Assembly (NCBI GenBank): GCA_019192445.1
Contig: JAHCMK010000002.1
Location: 124,001-188,000, forward strand
DNA: 64,000 nucleotides
Direction of reading: 5' to 3'
From: Oceanococcus sp. HetDA_MAG_MS8
Lineage (GTDB): Bacteria; Pseudomonadota; Gammaproteobacteria; Nevskiales; Oceanococcaceae
Shown here in pieces: positions 53,071 to 61,041 of this stretch (positions within the stretch are counted from its first letter, which is position 1; every line of letters begins with the position of its first letter). A program made the translations under genes and the position numbers. The notes under the pieces are model-generated. The model had not been told where the DNA came from. It ran no database searches and was given only the letters and a program-made list of their open reading frames with translations.

Positions 53071-55787
53071 CAGAGCACACCAACGGCATTAAATGCCGCA
53101 AGCGTAACCGCAATTTGCGAAATTACCTGTGTCACTGCGCTCACAATAGTAATCGGCGCGATCGGCGTAGCGTCTACCGGCACTACAACCACATCACCCG
53201 GGTAAATTCGTGGCGACGGCCGAAAGATGCCATTGGCCAGGGGCTCCACCGCCCCGTTGACACGCACTACGAAACCGCGTTTTTCGTCCGCCAGCCGGGT
53301 ACTCCCACCGGACAGACGAATGAAATCCTTGGCACGGTGGCCGGGCTGCCAGCGATGGGACGTTGGGAACTGCACTTCTCCCGTGACGGTGACGCTTTGG
53401 GGCCGCCTGGGTATAACAATAGTGTCACCATCCTCCAGCACGATTGGTGAGGGCGTGTTCCCGCTCAGCTGCGCATCGAAGTCAATGACCAAGCGGCCAA
53501 CCGCAGGATAAGCGGCCAGCTCGTCCAACAACGTTCTTATGGCAGATAAGGCCTCTACGCCAAAGGCTTTATCATCCGCTTGCGTTAACGCGGCCGTCGT
53601 GAGATCACCGCGCAGCCTTTGTTTTAGACGGTCCACTTGCTTTTGCTCTTTTTCTTGCAAGGACACACGGGTGAACACTACGCCGGGGGTGTAAGCGTCT
53701 GGGGATAAGCCACCAGCTCGCTGCAGTAACTGCGCCAAAGTGGTGTTCCGGCCAACAGCATAGCTGCCGGGGTAAAGCACTTCACCTTGAATATCGACTG
53801 TGCGTATGTCTTGTATGCCAGGCACAAGACGCACCGCTACGGTATCGCCGCCGCGGATAGTGACCGTTCGGAGCTGCTCGTCCGCCAGCCGAACAATCAC
53901 CGTGTCTGCACGCGGGTCGGTGGTGACACGCTGGGGCGCCCTTGTGATTTCTACAAAACCCTTTTCAGCCTCAAAAGAGAGGCCACCGGCGGCTCTCAAG
54001 ACATCTGCAACACGTGCGCTTGTATTATCCAGGGGCATGGCGCCCGGGAAGCGGACGGCCCCCACAACACTCACCACTGCCGGCCTACGATCTACGGTAG
54101 AAAGTGCAGTAACGCGGTCCGCCAGTTCCGCCATCCGCTCTAATCTTGAGGCCAGCTCAGTCTCTTCTTCTACAATCTGTGTATCAGGTTTTAATGGGCG
54201 CTGACCAGACTCGGCTTGCTGCCGCGAGCCGCTCTCGTCATTGTCTATTGCAGGCGATGGTTCTGGCAGTTGGGCTGGTCTACCTCCATCAGCGCCTAAG
54301 GTCGCCGGCACTTCTTGTTGCGGGGCAATGCTTCCAGCCGGCCCAACTGTGGAATCGACGACTGCAAGGCCATTTTTTCCGCCAGCAGATGCTGGACCGG
54401 TTTCTTCCTCCGGGTTCTTAGAGGGAGCCAACTCAAAAACATGCACCTCATCCCCAGGCAGTATTCGTATGTTGGCCCCTGGTTCATTAGCAAAGGCTTG
54501 TCTAGGGTTCACGTACACAGCTTTGAGACCGCTCCCACCTTCAATACGACGCAATACGAGCGCGAAACCTAAATCCGTGCCTGGCTTCAAGTCTTGTGGG
54601 GAGCGAACAATATCGGTAAAGCGCGTTTGGCGGCCTACAGGATAGGAACCAGGCCAGATGGCTGGCCCAATTAACTTCACAGCAGCTTCATTCACATCCG
54701 CCGCTGAGAGAATCCGCAGGGTATCCCCATTTTGAACCACCGCCGTGGAGTCGACTCCTTGTTCGGCAGGAATCAGCTGACGAAAGCCATTAAGAATTCG
54801 CTCAATGGCTACTCGGTCTTGTACGGCGCCGGGCTTTGGGCCACCTGCCGTACGAATAACCTTAGTTACAGTGCTTGTGTCGCCCAATAATTCATATCGA
54901 GCGGGGCGCTGTACGGCACCATCTACAGATACTGTGGCGCCAACAGGGGGTACAAAGACCACATCACCTGCTTGCAGGCGCTCGTCGTTTGAGCTGTCGC
55001 CGTTGAGCAATAACTCGTACAAATCCAAGGTGGACACCGTATTCCCGCTGCGCTTGAGGAGCACCCTGCGCAGGCTGCCGGTCGTGGCGACGCCACCGCT
55101 TACATACAACGCCTGCGTCATTGTGGCGAGGGCGCTCACCGTATAGGAACCGGGGTTGTTGACATCTCCAGCAACGAACACGCGAATATTGCGCAGCTCG
55201 CCCATCTCTACAAAGGCCTGCAGCCCGAGCTTAGCGGCGCTTATACGTTCCTGAATAGCCACTTTGGCTTCAGCAAACCGTAAGCCCGCTAGATTGAGGG
55301 GACCTATGGTCGGGAGGAAAACGCTGCCGCTGCGGCTGATAAAGAGCGAATGCTCAGCGGCTTCCGTCCCGGTATAGCGCAGAAGAATTTCGTCACCAGG
55401 GCCCAGCACATAGTCGGCTGGTATGGGCACATCGGATACAGGCGCAAAGGTGGTTGAGACTCCGGCAAAAAATTCATAGCCAAAAGGCTTTAACCCTGTG
55501 TTGCCATCCCGCTGATCTGCATTGTTAGTGCTTCGCTCTGGCTGATCGCCTTGCTGACGAAGCACCACAGGCGCCCCTTCTGGTGGCGGCGTGCTTTCGG
55601 GCTGTAAGCCCGGCACCACATCACGCAACAAGGCGCCCCGCTGATCCTCAGACAAAGAGTTCAGCAAGGAGGCTTGCCCCCAGGCCAAGAGCGGGGCTAA
55701 CCCCAACACCATGGCAACAACTAGGCCTGCAATCCGCTGCATAGAGGAGCCGCCTAACTTGGCGATAGCATCAACAAAACGGTTCAT
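53070..55787 (-). CDS. Long SLBB-domain polysaccharide export protein (Wza-like, extended)
   Basis: The 905-residue protein has a signal sequence (about 15-38, ending LAWGQ), a poly-export domain (YVLGPGDEILLRYTG near 127-141) and several SLBB-type beta-grasp repeats. These can be seen as G-x-V-x2-P-G-x-Y units: AGDVNNPGSYTV, GAVQRPARYEL, GPAIWPGSYPVG, GAVRFPGAMPL, GEVLYPGSYAVG and GEVQFPTSHRW. This is far more than the two repeats of E. coli Wza (379 residues). A Pro/Glu-rich linker separates two halves near 460-540. It has no lipobox. It probably forms a channel through the periplasm and outer membrane. It is coupled to Wzz by a one-base overlap. Confidence 0.92.
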   Translation of the reverse strand: MNRFVDAIAKLGGSSMQRIAGLVVAMVLGLAPLLAWGQASLLNSLSEDQRGALLRDVVPGLQPESTPPPEGAPVVLRQQGDQPERSTNNADQRDGNTGLKPFGYEFFAGVSTTFAPVSDVPIPADYVLGPGDEILLRYTGTEAAEHSLFISRSGSVFLPTIGPLNLAGLRFAEAKVAIQERISAAKLGLQAFVEMGELRNIRVFVAGDVNNPGSYTVSALATMTQALYVSGGVATTGSLRRVLLKRSGNTVSTLDLYELLLNGDSSNDERLQAGDVVFVPPVGATVSVDGAVQRPARYELLGDTSTVTKVIRTAGGPKPGAVQDRVAIERILNGFRQLIPAEQGVDSTAVVQNGDTLRILSAADVNEAAVKLIGPAIWPGSYPVGRQTRFTDIVRSPQDLKPGTDLGFALVLRRIEGGSGLKAVYVNPRQAFANEPGANIRILPGDEVHVFELAPSKNPEEETGPASAGGKNGLAVVDSTVGPAGSIAPQQEVPATLGADGGRPAQLPEPSPAIDNDESGSRQQAESGQRPLKPDTQIVEEETELASRLERMAELADRVTALSTVDRRPAVVSVVGAVRFPGAMPLDNTSARVADVLRAAGGLSFEAEKGFVEITRAPQRVTTDPRADTVIVRLADEQLRTVTIRGGDTVAVRLVPGIQDIRTVDIQGEVLYPGSYAVGRNTTLAQLLQRAGGLSPDAYTPGVVFTRVSLQEKEQKQVDRLKQRLRGDLTTAALTQADDKAFGVEALSAIRTLLDELAAYPAVGRLVIDFDAQLSGNTPSPIVLEDGDTIVIPRRPQSVTVTGEVQFPTSHRWQPGHRAKDFIRLSGGSTRLADEKRGFVVRVNGAVEPLANGIFRPSPRIYPGDVVVVPVDATPIAPITIVSAVTQVISQIAVTLAAFNAVGVL

Positions 55788-55832
55788 GAACGATGGTCGG
55801 TTGCAGCCAAGCTCTTGGGCCTGACCCTGCCG

Positions 55833-56633
55833 CTATGGCAGTAGAGGTTTGTAGGTTGGCGCACGTTTTTGTCGGCGCTGCACTTTGTGATAGTCACGCC
55901 AAGTTGCCCCTCGCCATAAGCGCAGCAACCCAATCACGTGCCAGTAAGCACGGCGTGGGTTACGGCGTGAGTCGCGGCGCGGGCGGTGATATGCGGCGAG
56001 CACTGGCGTTCGTACCACTTGCAGCTGATGCAGCCAGCAGCGCAGGCTCAGCTCGATATCTTCGGCATACATACGGAAGTTTTCGTCAAAGCCCCCCAGG
56101 CCCAGCCAAGTTTCACGTTTGACTGCGAGAAACAGCCCGGCCAGCCATGGAACAGCTTGCGTCTTGCTTTGCGGGGGAATGCCATCGCATTGCCGAGCAA
56201 GAATGCGCCGCGCAATGTGCCAGATGGACGGAGCGGGCCGAGCGTGATCGGCATACTGAGCGCGATAGCAACCAATGCTTGGCGCAGCCACGCCCACATG
56301 GGCTTTGTTGAGCTCTTTAGCCAAGCCATCGAAGGGGTCTTGCACCCAGTCCAAGTCGGGGTCTAGCAAGGCTACAAAATCATGCTTTGCGAGCTCAACC
56401 GCTTTGTTGTGGTTAGCCGCAAAACTTTGCGGAACACTGTTGCGAACGATCTGTACTGGCCCCGGCCACATACCCACGTCGGGGGCAGCCTCACTGGGAA
56501 GATTCAAGGTAAGAATGAGTTCAGCGTGCTGCATAGACGGCAGCTCGGCGAGCTGCACCAGCTGCCGCTGAATTTCGTCCCCGTGCCCATGACTGATCAT
56601 GGATACGGTCCAGTTTGACCGCCTTTGCATCAA
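55833..56633 (-). CDS. GT2 family glycosyltransferase
   Basis: The 266-residue protein has the GT2 fold: NWTVSMISHGHGDEIQRQLVQ near 7-27, HDFVALLDPDLDWVQDPF near 84-101 with an acidic D-x-D, GLGGFDENFRMYAEDIELSLRCW near 177-199 and a basic C-terminal tail. It is probably a rhamnosyl- or similar transferase with a cytosolic active site. It overlaps the shorter SLBB gene by four bases and lies between the two SLBB genes, in the same operon. Confidence 0.9.
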   Translation of the reverse strand: MMQRRSNWTVSMISHGHGDEIQRQLVQLAELPSMQHAELILTLNLPSEAAPDVGMWPGPVQIVRNSVPQSFAANHNKAVELAKHDFVALLDPDLDWVQDPFDGLAKELNKAHVGVAAPSIGCYRAQYADHARPAPSIWHIARRILARQCDGIPPQSKTQAVPWLAGLFLAVKRETWLGLGGFDENFRMYAEDIELSLRCWLHQLQVVRTPVLAAYHRPRRDSRRNPRRAYWHVIGLLRLWRGATWRDYHKVQRRQKRAPTYKPLLP

Positions 56634-58372
56634 ATTCTGACCAATACGCCCGCCGCTACCGCGATCTGGTACACCACTTCTACGATGTCTTTACTGAGCT
56701 GGAAACGCTTTTGGTCTATGCGCGGCAAAACCAGGATTTCATCTCCTGGGCTTACCGACGACCTCCCGAACCAACCCCCGGTTTTAGCAAATTGTACCGC
56801 TCCACTGGGCTTCATGACCAATACCCGGTCTTGAGCTCCCCCTTGGGTAAACCCACCGGCCAAATCGATGTAATCCAATATGGACGATTTTCGGCTCCAG
56901 GAGAAGGATGCGGGCAGGTATACCTCCCCGTATACGCTCACCAACTGGGAGTTACGGGGAATGCGAATTTCATCACTCGCTTCAAGAATAATGCGGTCCA
57001 GTTGCGCGTCATCACGCAGCACCACCTGGCCCTTGGGCTCAACCTGCTGAGCACGCTCAACAAATTGCAAAATAAGCTGCGCCTCTTGAGCTCGCAAGCT
57101 AGCTTCTTCGCGGGTGTTCGACCTGGCTGTGAGTACCGACTCCTCCAGCTTGCGCAGCATTTGCTCGATCACCTCGCCCTGCCGCTCAGCCAAAGACCGC
57201 CGGTAGAGCTGCACCTGATTCAAGTTGCTCAGCGGCGTGCTTTGCACCTTGATGAGCGCGTCGGCCAATGAGGCCCCATAAGGCAAAATCACCTGACTAT
57301 GCCCTTGGTGCTCGCCGGTAATTCGCACCACGATGGTCCCGTCGGGGCGATCGGCGTACACGTCAATTTCGTCGCCAGCGGCCACGTTGACGGCCGCCAA
57401 ATCTGCGCTCAACTCGTAAACAAAAGACTCTACCTGCGCACCCGCTCGGCGCGTCACTCGCACATGAGTCGCTTCACCACGGACCTGCGCCAGGGCAAGT
57501 AGGGCCTGCAGCGACTCCTCAGGCAACATCTCAAAGCGGCGCTCCCAAGCAACCATCCCTTGGACTGTCACCAAATTTTTTGCCGGGGCGACAAAAATGG
57601 TGTCGCCATCACGAAGCTGGATGAGCGGCATCTCGCCCTGATGAAGAAACTGATACAGGTCGACAACCGCAATGCTACGGCCCGCTCGCTTAACCTCAAC
57701 ATAGCGGTAGCTTCCCGCCTCGGGCGACACTCCGCCGGCGCGGTCGAGGAAGTGCAACAAGCTGTCTGATGCGCTTGCGCCATAAAGGCCAGGCCGCTCG
57801 ACATTGCCTCCCACGAACACTTTGACAGGCTCAGCATTTGCCAGTGAGGCATACACGCCAACCTCTTCACGGAACACCCGCCGCAACTGCGATTTCAACA
57901 CTTTGTTGAGATCACCGTTGCGCACCCCAGCGACAGCGATGGGGCCCAGTCGGGGCACAAACATACGCCCTTGGCTATCCACATCTAGAACCGCCGCGAA
58001 ATCAAAGCCCCCCCAAAAACGCAGGTCGACGCGATCACCTGGTCCTAAAACATAATCCGGGTTGAACTGGATAAAGCTCTGCTTTGCAAACTCTCCCCGG
58101 AACAGCCATTGGCCGTAACGGTCCGACTCTACCGGGGCGTACTCTTGGGGGGCGACTGAGGCATCAACCTCCGTCGCGCTCGTCGGCAATTGCCCAGTCG
58201 GGCCTGGCAAATTGATGGGCGCTGGTCGGTTAGCAAGAGCGGCCGCAGCGGCCGCCTCAAGATCTCCCAAACCAGGCGGTATGCGTGTCTGAGCCTGTGC
58301 GGTGCTCAATAACAGCTCGCCAACGGTCACGGCCGCAACGAGAACCACACCAGTGACAATGGAAATACGCAT
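56630..58372 (-). CDS. SLBB-domain capsule export protein (KpsD-like)
   Basis: The 580-residue protein has a signal peptide (about 1-27, ending STAQA), a poly-export domain with PDYVLGPGDRVDLRFWG near 83-99, and several SLBB repeats, for example GGNVERPGLYGA, GEHQGHSQVIL and GEVYLPASFSW. The size and the neighbouring KpsE-like and ABC transporter genes point to a KpsD-type periplasmic/outer-membrane export protein. There is no lipobox. It overlaps the KpsE-like gene by one base and the GT2 gene by four bases. It is the second SLBB exporter in the window. Confidence 0.9.
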   Translation of the reverse strand: MRISIVTGVVLVAAVTVGELLLSTAQAQTRIPPGLGDLEAAAAAALANRPAPINLPGPTGQLPTSATEVDASVAPQEYAPVESDRYGQWLFRGEFAKQSFIQFNPDYVLGPGDRVDLRFWGGFDFAAVLDVDSQGRMFVPRLGPIAVAGVRNGDLNKVLKSQLRRVFREEVGVYASLANAEPVKVFVGGNVERPGLYGASASDSLLHFLDRAGGVSPEAGSYRYVEVKRAGRSIAVVDLYQFLHQGEMPLIQLRDGDTIFVAPAKNLVTVQGMVAWERRFEMLPEESLQALLALAQVRGEATHVRVTRRAGAQVESFVYELSADLAAVNVAAGDEIDVYADRPDGTIVVRITGEHQGHSQVILPYGASLADALIKVQSTPLSNLNQVQLYRRSLAERQGEVIEQMLRKLEESVLTARSNTREEASLRAQEAQLILQFVERAQQVEPKGQVVLRDDAQLDRIILEASDEIRIPRNSQLVSVYGEVYLPASFSWSRKSSILDYIDLAGGFTQGGAQDRVLVMKPSGAVQFAKTGGWFGRSSVSPGDEILVLPRIDQKRFQLSKDIVEVVYQIAVAAGVLVRI

Positions 58373-59508
58373 CAGTCTGTGTGTTCCATAACAGCGGCAT
58401 GTACCAATCGCAGGAGAAAATACGCCACATGCAGCCCCAAAAACGCCAACAGAATGTGGCGGAGAACATCAGGATACTGAGGAGAATCGGGCAGATGCGG
58501 CGGATCAATTTGAACAACGAATTTCCCCTTACGACTCGCCTCCAGGCGTGTAGTCTCCAGCGTTTGCAGCCCTATTTTGTAAATATCTGCCGCCAACTCT
58601 GCACTGAGCTGGGCCTCTTTGAAGTTCACCAGCTTACGGTTCAGGCCAGTGCGCGATTCATCTTGGTACTGCCCAGTTTGGCGCCGCCTTTCCCGCGAAA
58701 TTTGTTCATCAATGGCCTGAATCTGTGAACGAGTAGCGACCACATCAGGGGCATCATCGTTCAGGTAGGTCTGCATCGTGCTGAGCTCGGTCTCGAGGGC
58801 TGCTTTACGTGCTTGCAGGCCGCCAAGAATTTCCATGGACGCCATGGCCTCAGCCTCGGGGTTCAATGTATCTGCCTGCGCCTGGAAACGCATAAGATTC
58901 TCCGCAGCCTCTTTAACCCGCTCGTGTGCACGCTCCAATTCTCCCTCCACAAAGGAAATCTGAGTACGCGCTAAGTTCTGTGAAACATCATTAATGAACC
59001 TCTCACTGGAGTCCACAATATCGGCCAGCACCCTCTGCGCAAATTCCGGTGCATAGGCTTGAAACTCCACAGAGAGAATCTGAGAGTCTGGATCGATATC
59101 GATGATCAAATACTGGCGGTAGAGGTCCAGCACATCGTCAATACCCGCATCGTCGCCTAAGCGAGTTAGCCAATCCAAAGATGAGTCAGCCCAATGTCCA
59201 CGCAGGTCATGACGGGCATCGAGCTCCATGAAGAGCCGCTGAGAGTGCAGAAAACTTTGCACCAGCAGGGCGTCTGTCTGTTCGGCACTGCTCCCCAAGC
59301 TGAGCAAGCCCAAGTCTAAACTCGGCACAGCCGACAAGGTGTCGTCCTGTTCTACCGACAAGGTAGTGCGGCTGGCGAAACGAGGCGTCTGCCAAACACC
59401 GACATAGAACACGATGAGGAAAAAAGGAAGCAAAACGCCAAAGGTGTACCCCCTTGGTAGAGCACGCCAACGGGTCAGGATGGGGTTTGAGTATCGTTCT
59501 CGTAGCAC
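58372..59508 (-). CDS. KpsE-like inner-membrane capsule export protein (Wzz-type fold)
   Basis: The 378-residue protein has a membrane segment near 21-39, a long periplasmic helical region with strong coiled-coil character (about 160-320, including EGELERAHERVKEAAENL), and a second membrane segment near 350-370. KpsE and its kin connect the ABC transporter to the outer-membrane exporter in group 2/3 capsules. It overlaps KpsT by 34 bases and the KpsD-like gene by one base, giving the order M, T, E, D. Confidence 0.9.
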   Translation of the reverse strand: MLRERYSNPILTRWRALPRGYTFGVLLPFFLIVFYVGVWQTPRFASRTTLSVEQDDTLSAVPSLDLGLLSLGSSAEQTDALLVQSFLHSQRLFMELDARHDLRGHWADSSLDWLTRLGDDAGIDDVLDLYRQYLIIDIDPDSQILSVEFQAYAPEFAQRVLADIVDSSERFINDVSQNLARTQISFVEGELERAHERVKEAAENLMRFQAQADTLNPEAEAMASMEILGGLQARKAALETELSTMQTYLNDDAPDVVATRSQIQAIDEQISRERRRQTGQYQDESRTGLNRKLVNFKEAQLSAELAADIYKIGLQTLETTRLEASRKGKFVVQIDPPHLPDSPQYPDVLRHILLAFLGLHVAYFLLRLVHAAVMEHTD

Positions 59509-60191
59509 GCTATAGCGTCATTGATGTCTGGGAAGAAAGTCGCAGCTCCATCTCGTAGATAAAGACCCGCGTCGCAATCGCGCTTGAGGAGGCCCAGAGA
59601 GTGGCCAACTATGAGGAACGAAGCACTGCTCTTCCTCTCGTCCATGAGTTGGCTAGCGCGCTCTCTGTAGCGTTTATCGCCAACCGCCCCGAGCTCGTCG
59701 AATAAGTATAGGTCGTATTCAAAGGCCATGTTGAGGGCGAAGTTGAGGCGGGCGCGCATTCCACTCGAATACGTATTCACAGGCCGATCGAAGAAGCGGC
59801 CTAGCCCTGCTATGTCTTCAATGGCCGCAATACGATCGTGCATCTCTGTTCCGCGGAGCCCAAACACCCTGCACACGAATTTGGCATTGTCACGCGCGGT
59901 AAGAATAGGAATCACGCCACCGGACAGGCCCTGCGGCGGCGACGGCGTTCCGTTGACGAAAACGCTACCTCTATCCGGCCGCTCCATTCCTCCAATCAGC
60001 CGCATCAATGTTGATTTCCCGGCTCCGTTGCGACCGATCACACCAACGTTGAAGCCCTTCGGAATCGAAAAACTTAAATTCGAGAAGACCTGTGAACGAC
60101 CGAAGCCCTGGGTTAAGTACGATTTCGCCACATTGCGTAGCTCGACTTGGGGCTGGTCCGGAGATGGGCTAGGGCTGCTGGAACTGGTCAC
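59475..60191 (-). CDS. kpsT: Polysaccharide ABC transporter ATPase, KpsT type
   Basis: The 238-residue ATPase drives export of capsule polymer through KpsM. It has Walker A GRNGAGKST at 53-61, signature YSSGMRARL near 147-155, Walker B LYLFDELGA near 166-174, and the switch His in VGHSLG. The frame stays open up to 60311, but that extra run lies antisense in style and inside kpsM. I take the GTG at 60191, which overlaps the end of kpsM by 23 bases, because the folded domain starts near VELRNVAKSY 15 residues later. No good ribosome-binding site is present, so coupling to kpsM is likely. Confidence 0.9.
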   Translation of the reverse strand: MTSSSSPSPSPDQPQVELRNVAKSYLTQGFGRSQVFSNLSFSIPKGFNVGVIGRNGAGKSTLMRLIGGMERPDRGSVFVNGTPSPPQGLSGGVIPILTARDNAKFVCRVFGLRGTEMHDRIAAIEDIAGLGRFFDRPVNTYSSGMRARLNFALNMAFEYDLYLFDELGAVGDKRYRERASQLMDERKSSASFLIVGHSLGLLKRDCDAGLYLRDGAATFFPDINDAIACYENDTQTPS

Positions 60192-60984
60192 GGTAGCGGT
60201 GGTAGAGCGAGAGGGCAACGAGAAGAAATGCGCTGGAGCACCCAAGAGCGTAGCTAATGCTTCCTGGGGACACGTATTCACGAAGTGCGGCGCCGCGGGC
60301 CAAATCCACAAGATGCAGTACGGGGTTCCAGACCAGATATTTTTCGGCCCCCCAGGGGATCATTTCCATGGTGAAGAAGAGCCCGGAAATGAACAGCATG
60401 GGCCTCATGAGGTTCGCAAACACACGCCTCGCGTCAGGCACCAGTGTCGAAGTGAGTTCTGTGAACAGGCCGAAGCTCAGCCCCAATACAAGCATGCAGA
60501 GTAAATAAAAAAGCACTCCCAGCGGGTCATCAATGACGACCGAGTTACCGACCAACCACCAGACGAACACTGCCAAAACACCTACCAACATCAACACTGA
60601 CCACTCGATCAGCACCCGCGCGACCACAATATCAATAGGTTGGATTTGCCGATAACTAAGCAACCCCTTAGACACCTTGATTGCATTGTTACAGGCATTT
60701 GCAGGCTGGCTGAACATAAAGAACGCGAGTACGCCCCAGAAGAAGAACTCTGCAGCTGTCACGCCTGCTATGGGAACAGATTTATCCAGAATTACGCCGC
60801 GGATCAACACTAACAGAACAAGAATAATGGCTGGATCCGCCACCGCCCAGACAAGCCCCAAGCGCGTAGTGAAGTATCGGCTCTTCAGCTCCCGCAGCAT
60901 AAAGGCCGACACGGAGCCTATGAATACTGCCCACGATGAGCGGGGTTGTGCTCGGCTCACGATCTCCGCCCCGTGCAAACACAC
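60169..60984 (-). CDS. kpsM: Polysaccharide ABC transporter permease, KpsM type
   Basis: The 271-residue integral membrane protein has about six helices. The ABC-2 permease pattern is seen in MLRELKSRYFTTRLGLVWAVADP near 29-51 and RPMLFISGLFFTMEMIPW near 198-215. KpsM forms the channel through which the lipid-linked polymer leaves the cytosol. The start used is GTG at 60984; a second GTG eight codons later (60960), preceded by GGCGGAG, is equally possible. It lies 57 bases after the large GT2 gene and begins the kpsM-T-E-D series. Confidence 0.92.
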   Translation of the reverse strand: MCLHGAEIVSRAQPRSSWAVFIGSVSAFMLRELKSRYFTTRLGLVWAVADPAIILVLLVLIRGVILDKSVPIAGVTAAEFFFWGVLAFFMFSQPANACNNAIKVSKGLLSYRQIQPIDIVVARVLIEWSVLMLVGVLAVFVWWLVGNSVVIDDPLGVLFYLLCMLVLGLSFGLFTELTSTLVPDARRVFANLMRPMLFISGLFFTMEMIPWGAEKYLVWNPVLHLVDLARGAALREYVSPGSISYALGCSSAFLLVALSLYHRYRDQFQQP

Positions 60985-61041
60985 CCGGAACGGGCATTGG
61001 ACCAGATCATCCGCTGTTGAGGGGTTTCGCCAACGTCGCTG

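Noticed and set aside
57000-59200. ops/JUMPstart-like GGCGGTAG near the export genes
   Set aside because: A partial match lies inside a coding region and on the wrong strand, without the full 39-base context.
59475-60311. KpsT starting at 60311
   Set aside because: The extra 40 residues lie fully within kpsM and have a Ser/Pro-rich, non-conserved sequence; the ATPase fold starts after them.
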